A DNA stretch of 64,000 bases from assembly GCA_910575725.1 (NCBI GenBank), contig CAJTFE010000013.1:45304-109303 (forward strand). The letters run 5' to 3'. The translations under genes and the position numbers were made by a program. Of this stretch, positions 46,687-55,953 are shown in pieces (position 1 is the stretch's first letter; each line of letters opens with the position of its first letter). This DNA comes from Clostridia bacterium (GTDB lineage: Bacteria > Bacillota > Clostridia > Lachnospirales > Lachnospiraceae). The notes under the pieces are model-generated. The model saw only the letters and a list, made by a program, of their open reading frames with translations, did no database searches and was not told the origin of the DNA.

Positions 46687-46773
46687 GGCGGACTTCGTCC
46701 GTTAAGGTATACCCTGTGGGTACCCCATTAATACATGCCCCTTCGGGGCTGACGGACTTCGTCCGTTAAGGTA
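46687..46773 (-). repeat. Covarying micro-hairpin repeat, copy 2 plus partial copy
   Basis: Read on the minus strand, 46773-46721 aligns with 41578-41630: TACCTTA, stem CGGAC-GAA-GTCCG, stem GCCCC-GAA-GGGGC, then ATTAATGGGGTA. A partial tandem copy with only the first stem follows at about 46714-46687. It lies in the transcribed leader of the lipoprotein gene. Confidence 0.8.
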
Positions 46774-46808
46774 TTACAATAAAAATTTACATATGTAAGG
46801 AAAGAAAA

Positions 46809-48122
46809 ATGCAGGAATTTTTTAAAGACACAGGTATAAGAAAAAAACGGCTGCTTTTAACGGCTTTCACTATCACGATGGTGCTGGCGGCAGCCTGCAG
46901 CGTTCCGTCAGAGACATCTCATGGAGGTGAAAAAAAGGAAAATGTAAGTGAAACAGAGTCCGGCTATGAACCAGGGGAACATGATAAGCCGGAAGAAGGC
47001 GGAAAAGCGGATACAGGTGATAAAGCGGAACAAGAGGAGTCCTTGGAAGGGGAGGCAGTCATGGAGCTTTGCCGCGATATTTATGAGGAAGCAGCAGAAG
47101 CAGGCACATTGGGAAGCCTGGAAGTGACAGAGGCTGTCGTCAACCGGCTGGGCGGCCATGGCTATACGGCAGTTGACTGGGAAAACCAGATCAATATGAC
47201 AAATCCAGAAACAGTTATGGAATTCTGCGAATCCGTGGATGAGGAGAGGCAGGCAGAAGTGACGCTCCTGGCTATAGCCTCTTCTGGCGGACTGACGAAA
47301 TATCAGTGCAGGACAAAGGATGGGAAAACCACAGTTATAAGAGAAGATTACCAGTGGAAAAATGGGAGGTGTGAGCAGGCAGGGAAGATCCGCTATGCAG
47401 CAGATACCTGGCAATACACAAAGGAAGGTTATCTGTTGTTTGGAGGCAGCTACGATTCCAAGGAAGACTATGTGCTGACCTTAAGCGAAGGATGGGACGG
47501 GGCGGCACTGAGAGTCCAGCCCCTGGATGAAACATGCAGGGAATACAGCCGAAGCTATCTGCTTCCTATAGGCTACGGGCAAAACAATCTCTTTCTTACA
47601 GATTGGAGCGAGGAGGAGTTCGGAGCTTTGGATTTTTATGATGTGTTTGATCGGCTTTACCCGATTGTGAAGGGTCAGCCTGTTCCCTATAAAGCCGATG
47701 AGAATTTAAATATCGGGGCAGAATACCAGATACCGGCAGAAGAGTTTGAGACAGTGGCAGCGTCTTATTTTGCCATAGACAAGGAGGAGCTGCGAGAACG
47801 GACAGCGTATGTTCCGGAGGACGGAACATACCGATATAGGCCGAGAGGCTTTTACGAAAGCGATTATTCTGACATTCCCTTTCCAGAGGTAACCAATTAT
47901 ATGGAAAATGCCGACGGAACCATAACGCTGTTTGTGAATGCCGTGTATCCGGAAGAGTACGCCTCCTGTGCATTTTCCCATAAGACGGTAATAAGACCTC
48001 TTTCGGATGGAGGATTTCAGTATGTATCCAATGAGGTACTGCCTTCCGGACAGGAGCTTGATTTGTGGTGGCATTCTGAACGTTTGACAGAGGAGGAGTG
48101 GGAGGAACTGTATTTGCCATAA
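46809..48122 (+). CDS. Lipoprotein of unknown function
   Basis: 437 residues. A basic N-terminus and hydrophobic stretch end in a lipobox (VLAAACS), predicting a lipid-anchored outer-surface protein. An acidic linker (Glu/Lys/Gly-rich, about residues 37-80) precedes a mixed alpha/beta region with many Tyr, Trp and Glu. No domain recognised; the late part TITLFVNAVYPEEYAS is beta-like. It has its own promoter and terminator. Confidence 0.8.
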   Translation: MQEFFKDTGIRKKRLLLTAFTITMVLAAACSVPSETSHGGEKKENVSETESGYEPGEHDKPEEGGKADTGDKAEQEESLEGEAVMELCRDIYEEAAEAGTLGSLEVTEAVVNRLGGHGYTAVDWENQINMTNPETVMEFCESVDEERQAEVTLLAIASSGGLTKYQCRTKDGKTTVIREDYQWKNGRCEQAGKIRYAADTWQYTKEGYLLFGGSYDSKEDYVLTLSEGWDGAALRVQPLDETCREYSRSYLLPIGYGQNNLFLTDWSEEEFGALDFYDVFDRLYPIVKGQPVPYKADENLNIGAEYQIPAEEFETVAASYFAIDKEELRERTAYVPEDGTYRYRPRGFYESDYSDIPFPEVTNYMENADGTITLFVNAVYPEEYASCAFSHKTVIRPLSDGGFQYVSNEVLPSGQELDLWWHSERLTEEEWEELYLP

Positions 48123-48131
48123 ATGTTACAT

Positions 48132-48165
48132 AAGCCGAGGATTCCGAATCCCCGGCTTTTCCTTT
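48132..48165 (+). terminator. Terminator after the lipoprotein gene
   Basis: AAGCCGAGGATT (48132-48143) pairs with AATCCCCGGCTT with one mismatch, followed by TTCCTTT. Confidence 0.7.
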
Positions 48166-48238
48166 ACGCAAAACTCAATCATTGCAGCACAATATGAGCT
48201 TCCAAGTGCGGCATGATGCGATAGAAATAAAAAAACTC

Positions 48239-48267
48239 TATACAAACGTATGTTCTGATGATATAAT
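48239..48267 (+). promoter_or_regulatory. Promoter with probable LexA (SOS) box
   Basis: TATACA (48239-48244) and TATAAT (48262-48267) at 17-nt spacing. Between them, AAACGTATGTTC (48244-48255) fits the Gram-positive SOS box GAACNNNNGTTC with one mismatch. It lies 66 nt upstream of a Y-family polymerase gene, a classic SOS target. Confidence 0.65.
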
Positions 48268-48320
48268 TATAGCCAAAAGAGAGATACTAACAAAAAAGCA
48301 GAACAGGAGGCGTCTTAGAG

Positions 48321-49586
48321 ATGGAGGAAAGAATATATCTATGCATCGATCTCAAATCCTTCTATGCTTCCGTAGAATGTGTAGAGCGCGGCCTGGATCC
48401 CTTGACAACCAATCTGGCCGTAGCAGATCCGGAAAGAACCGAAAAGACCATCTGTCTTGCCATTTCTCCATCCATGAAAGCCTTGGGAATCAAGAATAGA
48501 TGCAGAGTATTCGAGATTCCAAAGAACGTAGCATATATCATGGCTCCGCCCCGGATGAAGCTGTATATGGAATATTCCGTAGAAATTTACGGAATCTATT
48601 TAAAATATATCGCCAAAGAAGATATCCATGTTTATTCCATTGACGAAGCATTTTTTGACGTTACCCATTACCTTTCTCTCTATCACCTTTCCGCAAGAGA
48701 GCTTGCAAAGAAGATAACGGATGATGTATTCCGTTCTACCGGGATCACGGCGGCTACAGGAATCGGAACCAATCTGTATCTGGCTAAGGTTGCTCTGGAT
48801 ATCACGGCAAAGCATACAGAAGATCACATCGGATATCTTAACGAAGAATTATACCAAAAGCACTTATGGAACCACAGACCGCTTACGGACTTCTGGCGGA
48901 TAGGATCCGGAACCGTAAGACGCCTTAACAATGTGGGGATTAAAACGATGGGGGACATCGCCCATACAGATGAAGATTTCTTATATCAGATGTTTGGCAT
49001 TGACGCAGAGCTTTTGATAGACCATGCATGGGGAAGAGAAAGCGCCACAATGGAGGATATAAAAGCCTACAAGCCTCAAAACAGCTCCCTGTCCAGCGGC
49101 CAGGTATTGGCCAGAGACTATTCCTTTGAAGAATGCCGGCTGATTGTAAAGGAGATGACAGACGAGCTCTGCCTTAACATGGCGGAGAAAAAGGCAGTCA
49201 CACAGTCTGTTTCCTTAATGATTGGATATTCCAACGCCCTGCAGTTAAAGCCCTCGACAGGAACAACCTCTATGACCGTGACAACCAATGCTTACAGCGT
49301 AATCATTCCCTATGTCCTGGCTCTGTATGAGCGGATTGCAAAGAAGGATAAGCCCATCCGCCGGTTAAGCGTAAGCTGCAGCAGCCTGGCAGAAGAGGAC
49401 TACGAGCAATACGATCTTTTTACAGACCACGAAGCAGTGGAGCGTGAGCGGAAACTGCAGAAAGCCGCTTTGGAGATTAAGAAAAAGTATGGGAAAAATG
49501 CCCTTGTCCGGGGAATGGATCTGCAGGAGGCAGGGACGGCTCTGGAACGGAATCGGCAGATAGGAGGACACAAAAGTGGGGAATAA
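48321..49586 (+). CDS. Y-family DNA polymerase (DinB/UmuC-like)
   Basis: 421-residue translesion polymerase. The catalytic palm has LCIDLKSFYASVE near the N-terminus and YSIDEAFFDVT at about 100, giving the three metal-binding acidic residues. A little-finger domain with NVGIKTMGDIAHT helix-hairpin-helix follows. The ending RNRQIGGHKSGE lacks a recognisable clamp-binding peptide. AGGAGG at 48307 and the LexA-type box upstream suggest DNA-damage induction. It overlaps the YolD-like gene by 11 nt. Confidence 0.92.
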   Translation: MEERIYLCIDLKSFYASVECVERGLDPLTTNLAVADPERTEKTICLAISPSMKALGIKNRCRVFEIPKNVAYIMAPPRMKLYMEYSVEIYGIYLKYIAKEDIHVYSIDEAFFDVTHYLSLYHLSARELAKKITDDVFRSTGITAATGIGTNLYLAKVALDITAKHTEDHIGYLNEELYQKHLWNHRPLTDFWRIGSGTVRRLNNVGIKTMGDIAHTDEDFLYQMFGIDAELLIDHAWGRESATMEDIKAYKPQNSSLSSGQVLARDYSFEECRLIVKEMTDELCLNMAEKKAVTQSVSLMIGYSNALQLKPSTGTTSMTVTTNAYSVIIPYVLALYERIAKKDKPIRRLSVSCSSLAEEDYEQYDLFTDHEAVERERKLQKAALEIKKKYGKNALVRGMDLQEAGTALERNRQIGGHKSGE

Positions 49587-49917
49587 GATACATCCAAAAA
49601 TGGACAGGGAAAATCGTGCAAAGCAGTTTATGCCCTTTGACGCTTTAAAGGGATTCCGGGAAGCACTGGCGGAAAAGGAAAGAGAGACTGATGCAAAAAA
49701 AGAGCTGTCAGAGGAGCGAAAGGCAGAGCTGGATCGCAGACTGCACATACTGCGCAAAGGCGATATGGTTACGGCGGAATATTTTCAAAACGGAGTATAC
49801 ACAAAAGAGACAGGCCGGGTAACAAAGATAGATAAGACATGCAGGGTATTAAAGCTGGAAGAGCAGGAGATACCTTTTGACCTGCTGTCCGATCTCTTTC
49901 GAATTTCCAACGAGTAA
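49576..49917 (+). CDS. YolD-like family protein
   Basis: 113 residues. N-terminal RAKQFMPFDALKGFREAL and the C-terminal beta strands match the YolD-like group, which frequently neighbours UvrX/DinB-type polymerases in Bacillota, including phages. It is thought to assist or regulate the polymerase, unproven. GTG 49576 is preceded by AGGAGG and overlaps the polymerase gene, so the two are coupled in one SOS-type unit. Confidence 0.78.
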   Translation: MGNKIHPKMDRENRAKQFMPFDALKGFREALAEKERETDAKKELSEERKAELDRRLHILRKGDMVTAEYFQNGVYTKETGRVTKIDKTCRVLKLEEQEIPFDLLSDLFRISNE

Positions 49918-50581
49918 CACCGTGCCCCATTGCTTCATGGCAATATAGTGTCAGGTCGGCTTGATTTTGGGCTTTACGATTCAAAACAGGCCCGTTCCAA
50001 CCATTTTCACTGTTTTCACAGCCGTTTTTTCTTAGGACGAAGATGCCGCCTGTTGCCTATGTGAAAATGATTTCCTCGTTCAAAATCTCTCTCGCACACG
50101 CTCTTATGTTATTTAAGTGTTGTACCCATTCTAAGGTGATTTCTTCTTTGATTAGCGGATTTTAACTCCTCAACAATTATATTTAACCCGAATAATTTTC
50201 CCAAATTTCTAATAATTCGGCCGGACTTCCCAAGGTTTCCATCATACCCGATCTCTACATTCCCCCTGTTCCGTACTCCTAATGTTTAGTCCATATTATC
50301 AAAGCTGTCTTTATATTTCAACTATTACAACATAATCCGGTTACTCTCGACATAAACCGGCATTTCCCTTTTTAAGATTTAGGCCGCCTTGGGTTGAAAT
50401 ATAAAAACTACCCCGTCACATTTTTAAGCCTCCGGCCTTTATAAAATTTAGCATAACAGTCCTGTTTTCTCACATTTCCTGCTATACATTCATAAGACAA
50501 CTGTTCTTTTGAATAAAGTAAAAGGAATAAAATGAGACTGTTGTCTGCGTACTGCGGACAACGGCGGAATGAGGGCAGGCT
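49918..50581. other. AT-richer intergenic stretch without recognised gene
   Basis: 664 bp of lower-GC DNA between the YolD-like gene and the second subtilase. No ORF with a ribosome binding site, no tRNA and no repeat was recognised. A 33-codon minus-strand frame at about 50060-50165 (with LEWVQHLNNIRACARE) may be a decayed gene tail, but this is uncertain. Confidence 0.4.
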
Positions 50582-52276
50582 ATGGCAGAGAATTGCAGAG
50601 AAAAGATTATGTCGGATGAATATGTTGACTTTATATGGAAGTCTGATTACAACGTGAGAGAGCTTGAGCGTCTGTACCCTCAGTATTGTGTACAGATTCT
50701 CAATGATTTTTACGCTGTCTTTTATGTGGAGTCGCGGATACTGGAGCAGAATCGTATTCCCTACAGCTATGAGGTGTTTCCCATTCTCTATACGCTTCTG
50801 GAAAATGAAAATCTGGAGAAAAGCGGGATTATGGAGCTTCTGGAGCATTCTGTGCTTCGGCTTAAGGGAGAGGGTGTGATTATCGGGATTATTGATACCG
50901 GAATCGATTATACCAACGACTGCTTTAAGAAGATGGACGGCACAACCCGGATCCTGGAGATCTGGGATCAGACGGACCAGAGCGGCCGGCTTCCGGAGGG
51001 AATCGGCTACGGAAGTGTTTACAGCCAGGAGGAAATCAACCAGGCGTTGAAAAGTGAGGATCCTTTTTCCATCGTGCCCAGTAAAGATGAATCCGGACAC
51101 GGCACGCAGCTTGCCAGCATTGCGGCAGGAAGCACGGACAACGCTCGAGGCTGGACAGGAGCCGCACCCATGGCAGATCTGGCGGTAGTCAAGCTAAAGC
51201 CTGCCAAAAGGCGTTTGATGCGGTACTATATGGTCCGCCCGGAGGCACAAGCTTACCAGGAAAATGACATTATGATGGGAGTCCGCTATCTAAATGATCT
51301 GGCCTTCCGGGAAAAAAAGCCCCTGGTCATCTGCATCGCTCTTGGCAGCAACCGGGGCGGCCACGAGGGAACTACGCCCTTGTCTGCTGCTTTAAATGCA
51401 GTAGGGGCGCGTTCCGGGCGCTGTGTGGTGGTAGCGGGAGGCAATGAGGCCAACCAGGGACATCATTTCTATGGAAATTTAAAGGATGGTAAACCCTTTG
51501 AAGAGGTAGAGCTGCGCGTGGCGGAAAATGAATACGGGCTGATGATGGAGCTATGGAGCAGTACACCAGATCTTCTGGCGATTTCTATGATTTCTCCATC
51601 TGGCGAGGAGATCCCCAGAGTATCCTCAAGCCTTGTGGGGCAGCAGTATAACTTTCTCTTTGAGCGGACAGTCGTGTATATTGATTTCCAGGCCCTTGAC
51701 CCAAACAGCGGCGAGGAGCTGATTTTAATTCGTATGTTTGCTCCTTCTCCGGGAATCTGGAAGCTGCGTGTGTATGGAACTAGTATCATTCATGGGATCT
51801 ATAATATCTGGCTTCCGGTAAAGGGTTTTATATCCGAGGGAACGGTATTTCCCTATTCCAATCCGGATATCACGCTCACTTCTCCGGCCAATGCGGAGAC
51901 GCCCATTACAGTAGCCGGCTATCAAGTGCAGAATGACAGTATCTATATTGCTTCCAGCCGGGGCTATACCCGAAGAGGACGTATCAAACCGGATATCGCA
52001 GCGCCTGGTGTGGAGGTATGCGGCTTTGAACCTGGAAACCGTATTGCCTGTTTGACAGGAACCAGTGCGGCAGCCGCTATTGCGGCAGGCGCTTCGGCCC
52101 TTCTTATGGAATGGGGCATTGTGCGGAACAATCGTCCTTCTATGGGAACGCTGGAGGTTAAACAGCTTATGATCCGGGGAGCAAGACGGAATCCGAAGGA
52201 TCTTTATCCGAATCGTTCCTGGGGCTACGGCGCCCTGGATCTTTACAGCAGCTTCCAACTGTTGGGGAGATTCTAG
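50582..52276 (+). CDS. S8 family subtilase, Csp-like
   Basis: 564 residues, no signal peptide. Catalytic Asp105 (IIDTGID), His173 (GHGTQ), Asn288 (GGNEA) and Ser495 (GTSAAAA) are all present. A ~90-residue N-terminal prodomain-like part and a large insertion (about 295-440) of beta structure between the Asn and Ser motifs follow the layout of clostridial CspB/CspBA proteases, which process a spore cortex hydrolase during germination. A germination role is possible but no sporulation gene is adjacent. Confidence 0.87.
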   Translation: MAENCREKIMSDEYVDFIWKSDYNVRELERLYPQYCVQILNDFYAVFYVESRILEQNRIPYSYEVFPILYTLLENENLEKSGIMELLEHSVLRLKGEGVIIGIIDTGIDYTNDCFKKMDGTTRILEIWDQTDQSGRLPEGIGYGSVYSQEEINQALKSEDPFSIVPSKDESGHGTQLASIAAGSTDNARGWTGAAPMADLAVVKLKPAKRRLMRYYMVRPEAQAYQENDIMMGVRYLNDLAFREKKPLVICIALGSNRGGHEGTTPLSAALNAVGARSGRCVVVAGGNEANQGHHFYGNLKDGKPFEEVELRVAENEYGLMMELWSSTPDLLAISMISPSGEEIPRVSSSLVGQQYNFLFERTVVYIDFQALDPNSGEELILIRMFAPSPGIWKLRVYGTSIIHGIYNIWLPVKGFISEGTVFPYSNPDITLTSPANAETPITVAGYQVQNDSIYIASSRGYTRRGRIKPDIAAPGVEVCGFEPGNRIACLTGTSAAAAIAAGASALLMEWGIVRNNRPSMGTLEVKQLMIRGARRNPKDLYPNRSWGYGALDLYSSFQLLGRF

Positions 52277-52516
52277 GAAAGCTAAAGACAGGGATTACAG
52301 ATTTGATAGGGGACGTACGTTTATGTGTGCCAAGGAATAGATTCAGAATGGGCGTTTTATAAATTATGTATAAGAATTCCCCTTTTTGCAATGTGTTTTG
52401 TATAAATAGATTGTGAAAATTAGGAAAAAGCCTTATAATATGACATAAAAACGGGCAGCAAAAGGAAGGAACTTGGAAAAGCTATTGCTTTAAGTGAATG
52501 TTGTGGAAGGAACCGA

Positions 52517-52825
52517 ATGAAAAAAACTCTTAGAACAGCTTTTATTGTGATAGGTTTTTCCTGCTTCGGTTTTGGTCTGTTTCTTTTAAAAGAAGCCAGA
52601 GAGAGAATTTGACGATTATCTTCATAAAATATGGATAAGAGAAGATTTTGACGGGGTTGAAACAGGGGAAGTTTTTTTATCATCAATAAGATTGAAAACA
52701 ATCATATAGAGGGTGTATCTTCCGTTTCTTTTCTGCCTAGTTCCAATGACAGAAGCGGAATTTTACCACAAAGGGCAGGGAATTTACATATCAAAGCTCT
52801 TTCTTTATCAAAAAATCAAATTTAA
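52517..52825 (+). pseudogene. Frameshifted remnant of a small membrane/secreted protein gene
   Basis: ATG 52517 with GGAAGG upstream opens a 31-codon frame whose product has one membrane segment (AFIVIGFSCFGFGLFLL). Coding continues in another frame after about 52605 (EFDDYLHKIW) and, past a poly-T run at about 52672-52679, in the first frame again to TAA 52825. Two frameshifts suggest a decayed gene. Family not recognised. The rest of 52277-52992 shows only tiny frames, such as 52883-52972, of doubtful value. Confidence 0.4.
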
Positions 52826-52992
52826 GGAAAGAAAGAGGTAGCAAAATGGCATTTTTTACAACAGCGGTAACAGGTGTGAATTGTGAGTAAAGTGAAAAAT
52901 GGGAAGAATAAGCAAGATAAAAATCTGGTGTATGTAGATAGCCCTCATAAAGTAAACATGGTAAAATCTTAGAAGAAACAAGGTAAAGCAAT

Positions 52993-53361
52993 ATGGAAAA
53001 GAAAATTTATATCACAGAGGAAGAACGGGAAAAATGCAAAAAAGTGGCTGAAGCGTTTTCGGAGCTGTACGAAATGGCGGATATTGTAGTTGTTGATGTC
53101 GGCAGATACGGTTTTGTGATGCTGAAATACTATATGCCGACGCATGGTTTTGAGGAAGATGAAACTTATACGGACAGCAGGGCATTGTTTGAAGGATTGT
53201 GGCAGGAATGGCTTGATATGAAGCTATATCTTATGGCGAAAGGCACTCCTTTATTGGAAAAGGGGTACAAGGGTGCATTTGAGAGCCTGCCGGAAGAAAA
53301 ACAATCGATACTTATCGGGCGAAAAGCTGATTTCGCAGAGAGAGCAGGGATAGACCTGTAA
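52993..53361 (+). CDS. Hypothetical protein, mobile-element associated
   Basis: 122 residues, acidic, no membrane segment. Not recognised. It contains IYITEEEREKCKKVAEAF at the N-terminus and YGFVMLKYYMPTHGF in the middle. It lies at the start of the ICE-debris region and is followed directly by a 36-bp repeat shared with the hairpin at 61433-61583, so it probably came with the same kind of element. Confidence 0.55.
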   Translation: MEKKIYITEEEREKCKKVAEAFSELYEMADIVVVDVGRYGFVMLKYYMPTHGFEEDETYTDSRALFEGLWQEWLDMKLYLMAKGTPLLEKGYKGAFESLPEEKQSILIGRKADFAERAGIDL

Positions 53362-53396
53362 AAGAATGTAGTTATAAAAGAAATGGATAAAAAGAT

Positions 53397-53432
53397 GGAT
53401 TCCATAGCCAGTTATGCACATTTCCATGATGC
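53397..53432 (+). repeat. Single copy of the ICE hairpin arm sequence
   Basis: From ATTCCATAGCC through GTTATGCACATTTCC to ATGATGC this stretch matches, with one difference in 34 nt, the reverse complement of the left arm of the hairpin at 61433-61583. Includes a TTATGCACA motif that fits TTATNCACA (DnaA-box-like). Confidence 0.75.
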
Positions 53433-53620
53433 GGATCTGAAAAATTTAATGAAGTTTTGATCATTTGAGCGGAATGGAGCGTTATTATATATATACGAAC
53501 CTTTCAAAAAAAGCAATTTGGTAATATGTCAAGAGGAAAATGAAAAAGATTTTCTTGGAAAAGGGTAACCTTAATAGACCTACGACCTGGCAAGAACGTA
53601 AGTTTGATATGTGGTATGGA

Positions 53621-54222
53621 TTACCTACTCTTTTCCGGAGAGTAGAGTTGGCCCTTGTCCAGCAGACCGAAGAGCAGACGTATAAATTTACGGGAAGTCA
53701 ACGCGAGTGCTCGTTTATGCTGATGGTTTCTTGTCTCAGCATATTTCTTGTCATAGAAGGCTTTGTATTCAGGACAGTGCCTTATAACACTTCCGGCAGC
53801 TTCTATGATGTAGTAGCGCAGATATCTGTTGCCAGCTTTGCTCATGTGTTTGTCTTCGGCTACGAAGTCGCCGGAGTCATTATCGTTCCAAACGATACCA
53901 CAGTATTTTGCGAGGGCATTGGCATTAGGAAAAGCCTTAATGGAACCCATTTCGGCCAGGATACCGGCTGAATAAACCTTACCGATTCCGGGAATGGAAT
54001 TCAGTACAGTGTACTCGTCAGGGTTTAGTCCCTGAACTGTTTGAAGGATTGCCTTATCAATCGCCTTGAGTTCTCTTTTGAAGGAACTGATACAGTTAAA
54101 TGAGGAAGCGATTGAGATGGTAAGCGGCTCATAGAGGCATTTATCAAGCCGGTATGAGTTGCGTGCTGCAGCCTGTAAGATTTTTGCTGTTTCTTCCGGC
54201 TGCAGCCACTCTAAAAGAGAGG
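53621..54222 (-). pseudogene. 5'-truncated IS110 family transposase
   Basis: On the minus strand an uninterrupted frame from about 54222 to the stop at 53621 encodes the C-terminal ~200 residues of an IS110/IS116/IS902 transposase: SIPGIGKVYSAGILAE, then YCGIVWNDNDSGDF and GNRYLRYYIIEAAGS. The N-terminal RuvC-like catalytic part is absent; the frame merges into ICE helicase sequence at about 54215. Thus the IS is a dead remnant abutting a broken ICE gene. Confidence 0.82.
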
Positions 54223-54545
54223 ATCAGCGGCATGGAGGCTGACATTCAGACAGCGAAGGCAAACCTTCCGGCAGATTTGTGATGAATTTGAAAGGGCAGC
54301 TTTCCCATAACCTTGAGATCGGCTCTGACCCTCTTGGCAATATTGCCCGTATCAACCACGCACTGGAATCCATGCCGAAACAGCTTGCTGAAACGCAGAC
54401 GAAACTGGAAACAGTGGAGCGCCAGCTTGAAACCGCAAAAGTGGAGGTTACAAAGCCATTCGCACAGGAAGCGGAACTTGCGGAGAAGCTGGAACGCTTA
54501 TCCGCCTTAAATGCCCTGCTAAATATGCTGTTGCAAAAGCGATGA
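54218..54545 (+). pseudogene. C-terminal fragment of a large ICE helicase/DNA-methylase-type protein
   Basis: Two frames joined by a deletion or frameshift: 54218-54282 (RISGMEADIQTAKANLPADL) and 54279-54545 (starting MNLKGQLSHNLEIGSDPLGN). This tail, with a Lys/Glu coiled coil and a late LSALNALLNML, resembles the C-terminus of the very large SNF2-helicase/N6-methylase proteins of clostridial Tn1549-like conjugative elements; recognised from memory of that family, not from a search. Left end lost at the IS110 remnant. Confidence 0.55.
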
Positions 54546-54618
54546 TAAAACCGTACAATGTAGATGGGATGGTATGCGGAATGTAAAAAGAGCCATACTG
54601 ATAAAGGAGGTGTTTTTT

Positions 54619-54813
54619 ATGGCAACTTCAAGCATTACAAAGAATTTTGTTATATCAGGCCAGAAGCAGGTGGAGATGTTTGCTGATGCGATTGAAGCAT
54701 CTGCTAATAACCCTACGCCTCCTGTCAATGTCAGCGCTACTTTTTTAACTGACCCGAAAGATATAGCGAAATTTATGGAGAAAAGGAAGAAAGCGAATGC
54801 AGGAAACAAGTAA
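54619..54813 (+). CDS. Small protein preceding a GNAT gene (possible antitoxin)
   Basis: 64 residues. Starts MATSSITKNFVISGQKQVE and ends in a Lys-rich tail. Strong RBS AAAGGAGG at 54603-54610. It overlaps the downstream GNAT-like gene by 17 nt. The arrangement of a small protein coupled to a GNAT toxin is typical of type II toxin-antitoxin pairs, but no DNA-binding motif is obvious, so antitoxin function is inferred from context only. Confidence 0.6.
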   Translation: MATSSITKNFVISGQKQVEMFADAIEASANNPTPPVNVSATFLTDPKDIAKFMEKRKKANAGNK

Positions 54814-55408
54814 ATATACAGTTTTCAACATTCGTGAGTATTTGGGCGATGGAAGTCATGGACTCGGAGAGGACACGCTGCTTCAGGTTCTTTCCGAGTT
54901 TTCATGTAAGATAAACCCGGATGTTGAAAGATTCATAAAGAAACAGTCTGTAGAGTTTGCAAAAAAACAACAGTCGGTTACATATCTGGTATTTTCAACG
55001 GAAGATGCAGAGCTGGTGGGATATTTTGCACTCACAATCAAACCGATTACCATAAACGCAAAACCATTCAGTAATACCGTAAAAAGGAAACTGTCAAGAG
55101 TAAGCACATTGAATGAACAGGATCAGACTTATAATCTTGCGGCGTATCTGATCGCACAGCTTGGGAAAAATTATAATAATGACGCAAATGAACGCATTTC
55201 AGGTAAAGAATTGTTAGGGCTTGCAATACGGCAGATACAGCAGCTGCAGTATTTAGCGGGCGGCATGGTTATCTTTTTGGAGGCAGCGGATGAGGAAAGG
55301 CTTTTGTCTTTCTATCGTGAGAACGGTTTTCAGCAGTTCGATACAAGACTGACAGATTCCTCCAAAGGGGAGCCGCATGAGCTGATACAGTTATTAAAAC
55401 TGTTGTAA
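54797..55408 (+). CDS. GNAT-like acetyltransferase
   Basis: 203 residues. Features of a GNAT fold: central strands YLVFSTEDAELVGYFALTIK, then the helix region NLAAYLIAQLGKNY and LLGLAIRQIQQLQ, and a C-terminal ENGFQQF typical of the last GNAT strand-loop. The acetyl-CoA pyrophosphate loop is not a clear QxxGxG/A. Coupled to the small gene at 54619, it could be a TacT-like toxin acting on aminoacyl-tRNA; uncertain. Confidence 0.65.
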   Translation: MQETSKYTVFNIREYLGDGSHGLGEDTLLQVLSEFSCKINPDVERFIKKQSVEFAKKQQSVTYLVFSTEDAELVGYFALTIKPITINAKPFSNTVKRKLSRVSTLNEQDQTYNLAAYLIAQLGKNYNNDANERISGKELLGLAIRQIQQLQYLAGGMVIFLEAADEERLLSFYRENGFQQFDTRLTDSSKGEPHELIQLLKLL

Positions 55409-55439
55409 CGAAAAATTTTTGTTAAAAAAGTAACTTCAG

Positions 55440-55913
55440 GTGCATGGTAGAGAAAAAATCAATACCATGTACTTTTTTATTTTCGGGATGCCGCAGACGG
55501 AGGAAGTGGAGATTAAAATCCCCGCTTTCCGTGCGGTATCCGTCTTTGATGTCAAGCAAACATCAGGAGAGCCAATCCCGGAACTGGAGGCAAGAGAGCT
55601 TCTGTCCACAGTGGAGGGGTATGAGGACTTTGTTAAGGCAGTCACCTATGTTGCCCCGGTTCCAATCAGCTTTGAGGATATACCCGGAGATTCAAAAGGT
55701 TTCTTCAGCCCCACAGAAAAACGGATTGCAGTGCAGGAGGGCATGAGCGAGAGCCAGACTTTAAAGACGATGGTGCATGAAACCGCCCATTCCATGCTGC
55801 ATGATAAGGAGATCAATAAGGATATCCTTGCGCCCGCAAAGGACAGGAACACCAAAGAGGTGGAAGCCTTATACTCAGCATTCCAAAATGTTAATCATTT
55901 TAAAGAATGCTGA
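55440..55913 (+). pseudogene. ArdC-like zincin fragment
   Basis: 157 codons. Core IPAFRAVSVFDVKQTSGEP (in part: FRAVSVFDVKQTSGEP), then KGFFSPTEKRIAVQEGMSE and the metal-binding HETAH helix, matches the zincin-like metallopeptidase half of ArdC/DUF1738 antirestriction proteins carried on ICEs. The ssDNA-binding N-terminal domain is missing and the C-terminus breaks off in ALYSAFQNVNHFKEC, unlike the family. GTG 55440 has no ribosome binding site; treat as a remnant. Confidence 0.6.
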
Positions 55914-55953
55914 GAAATAAGGCACTTTACTACTAAAAGAGGAGCATTATTCG

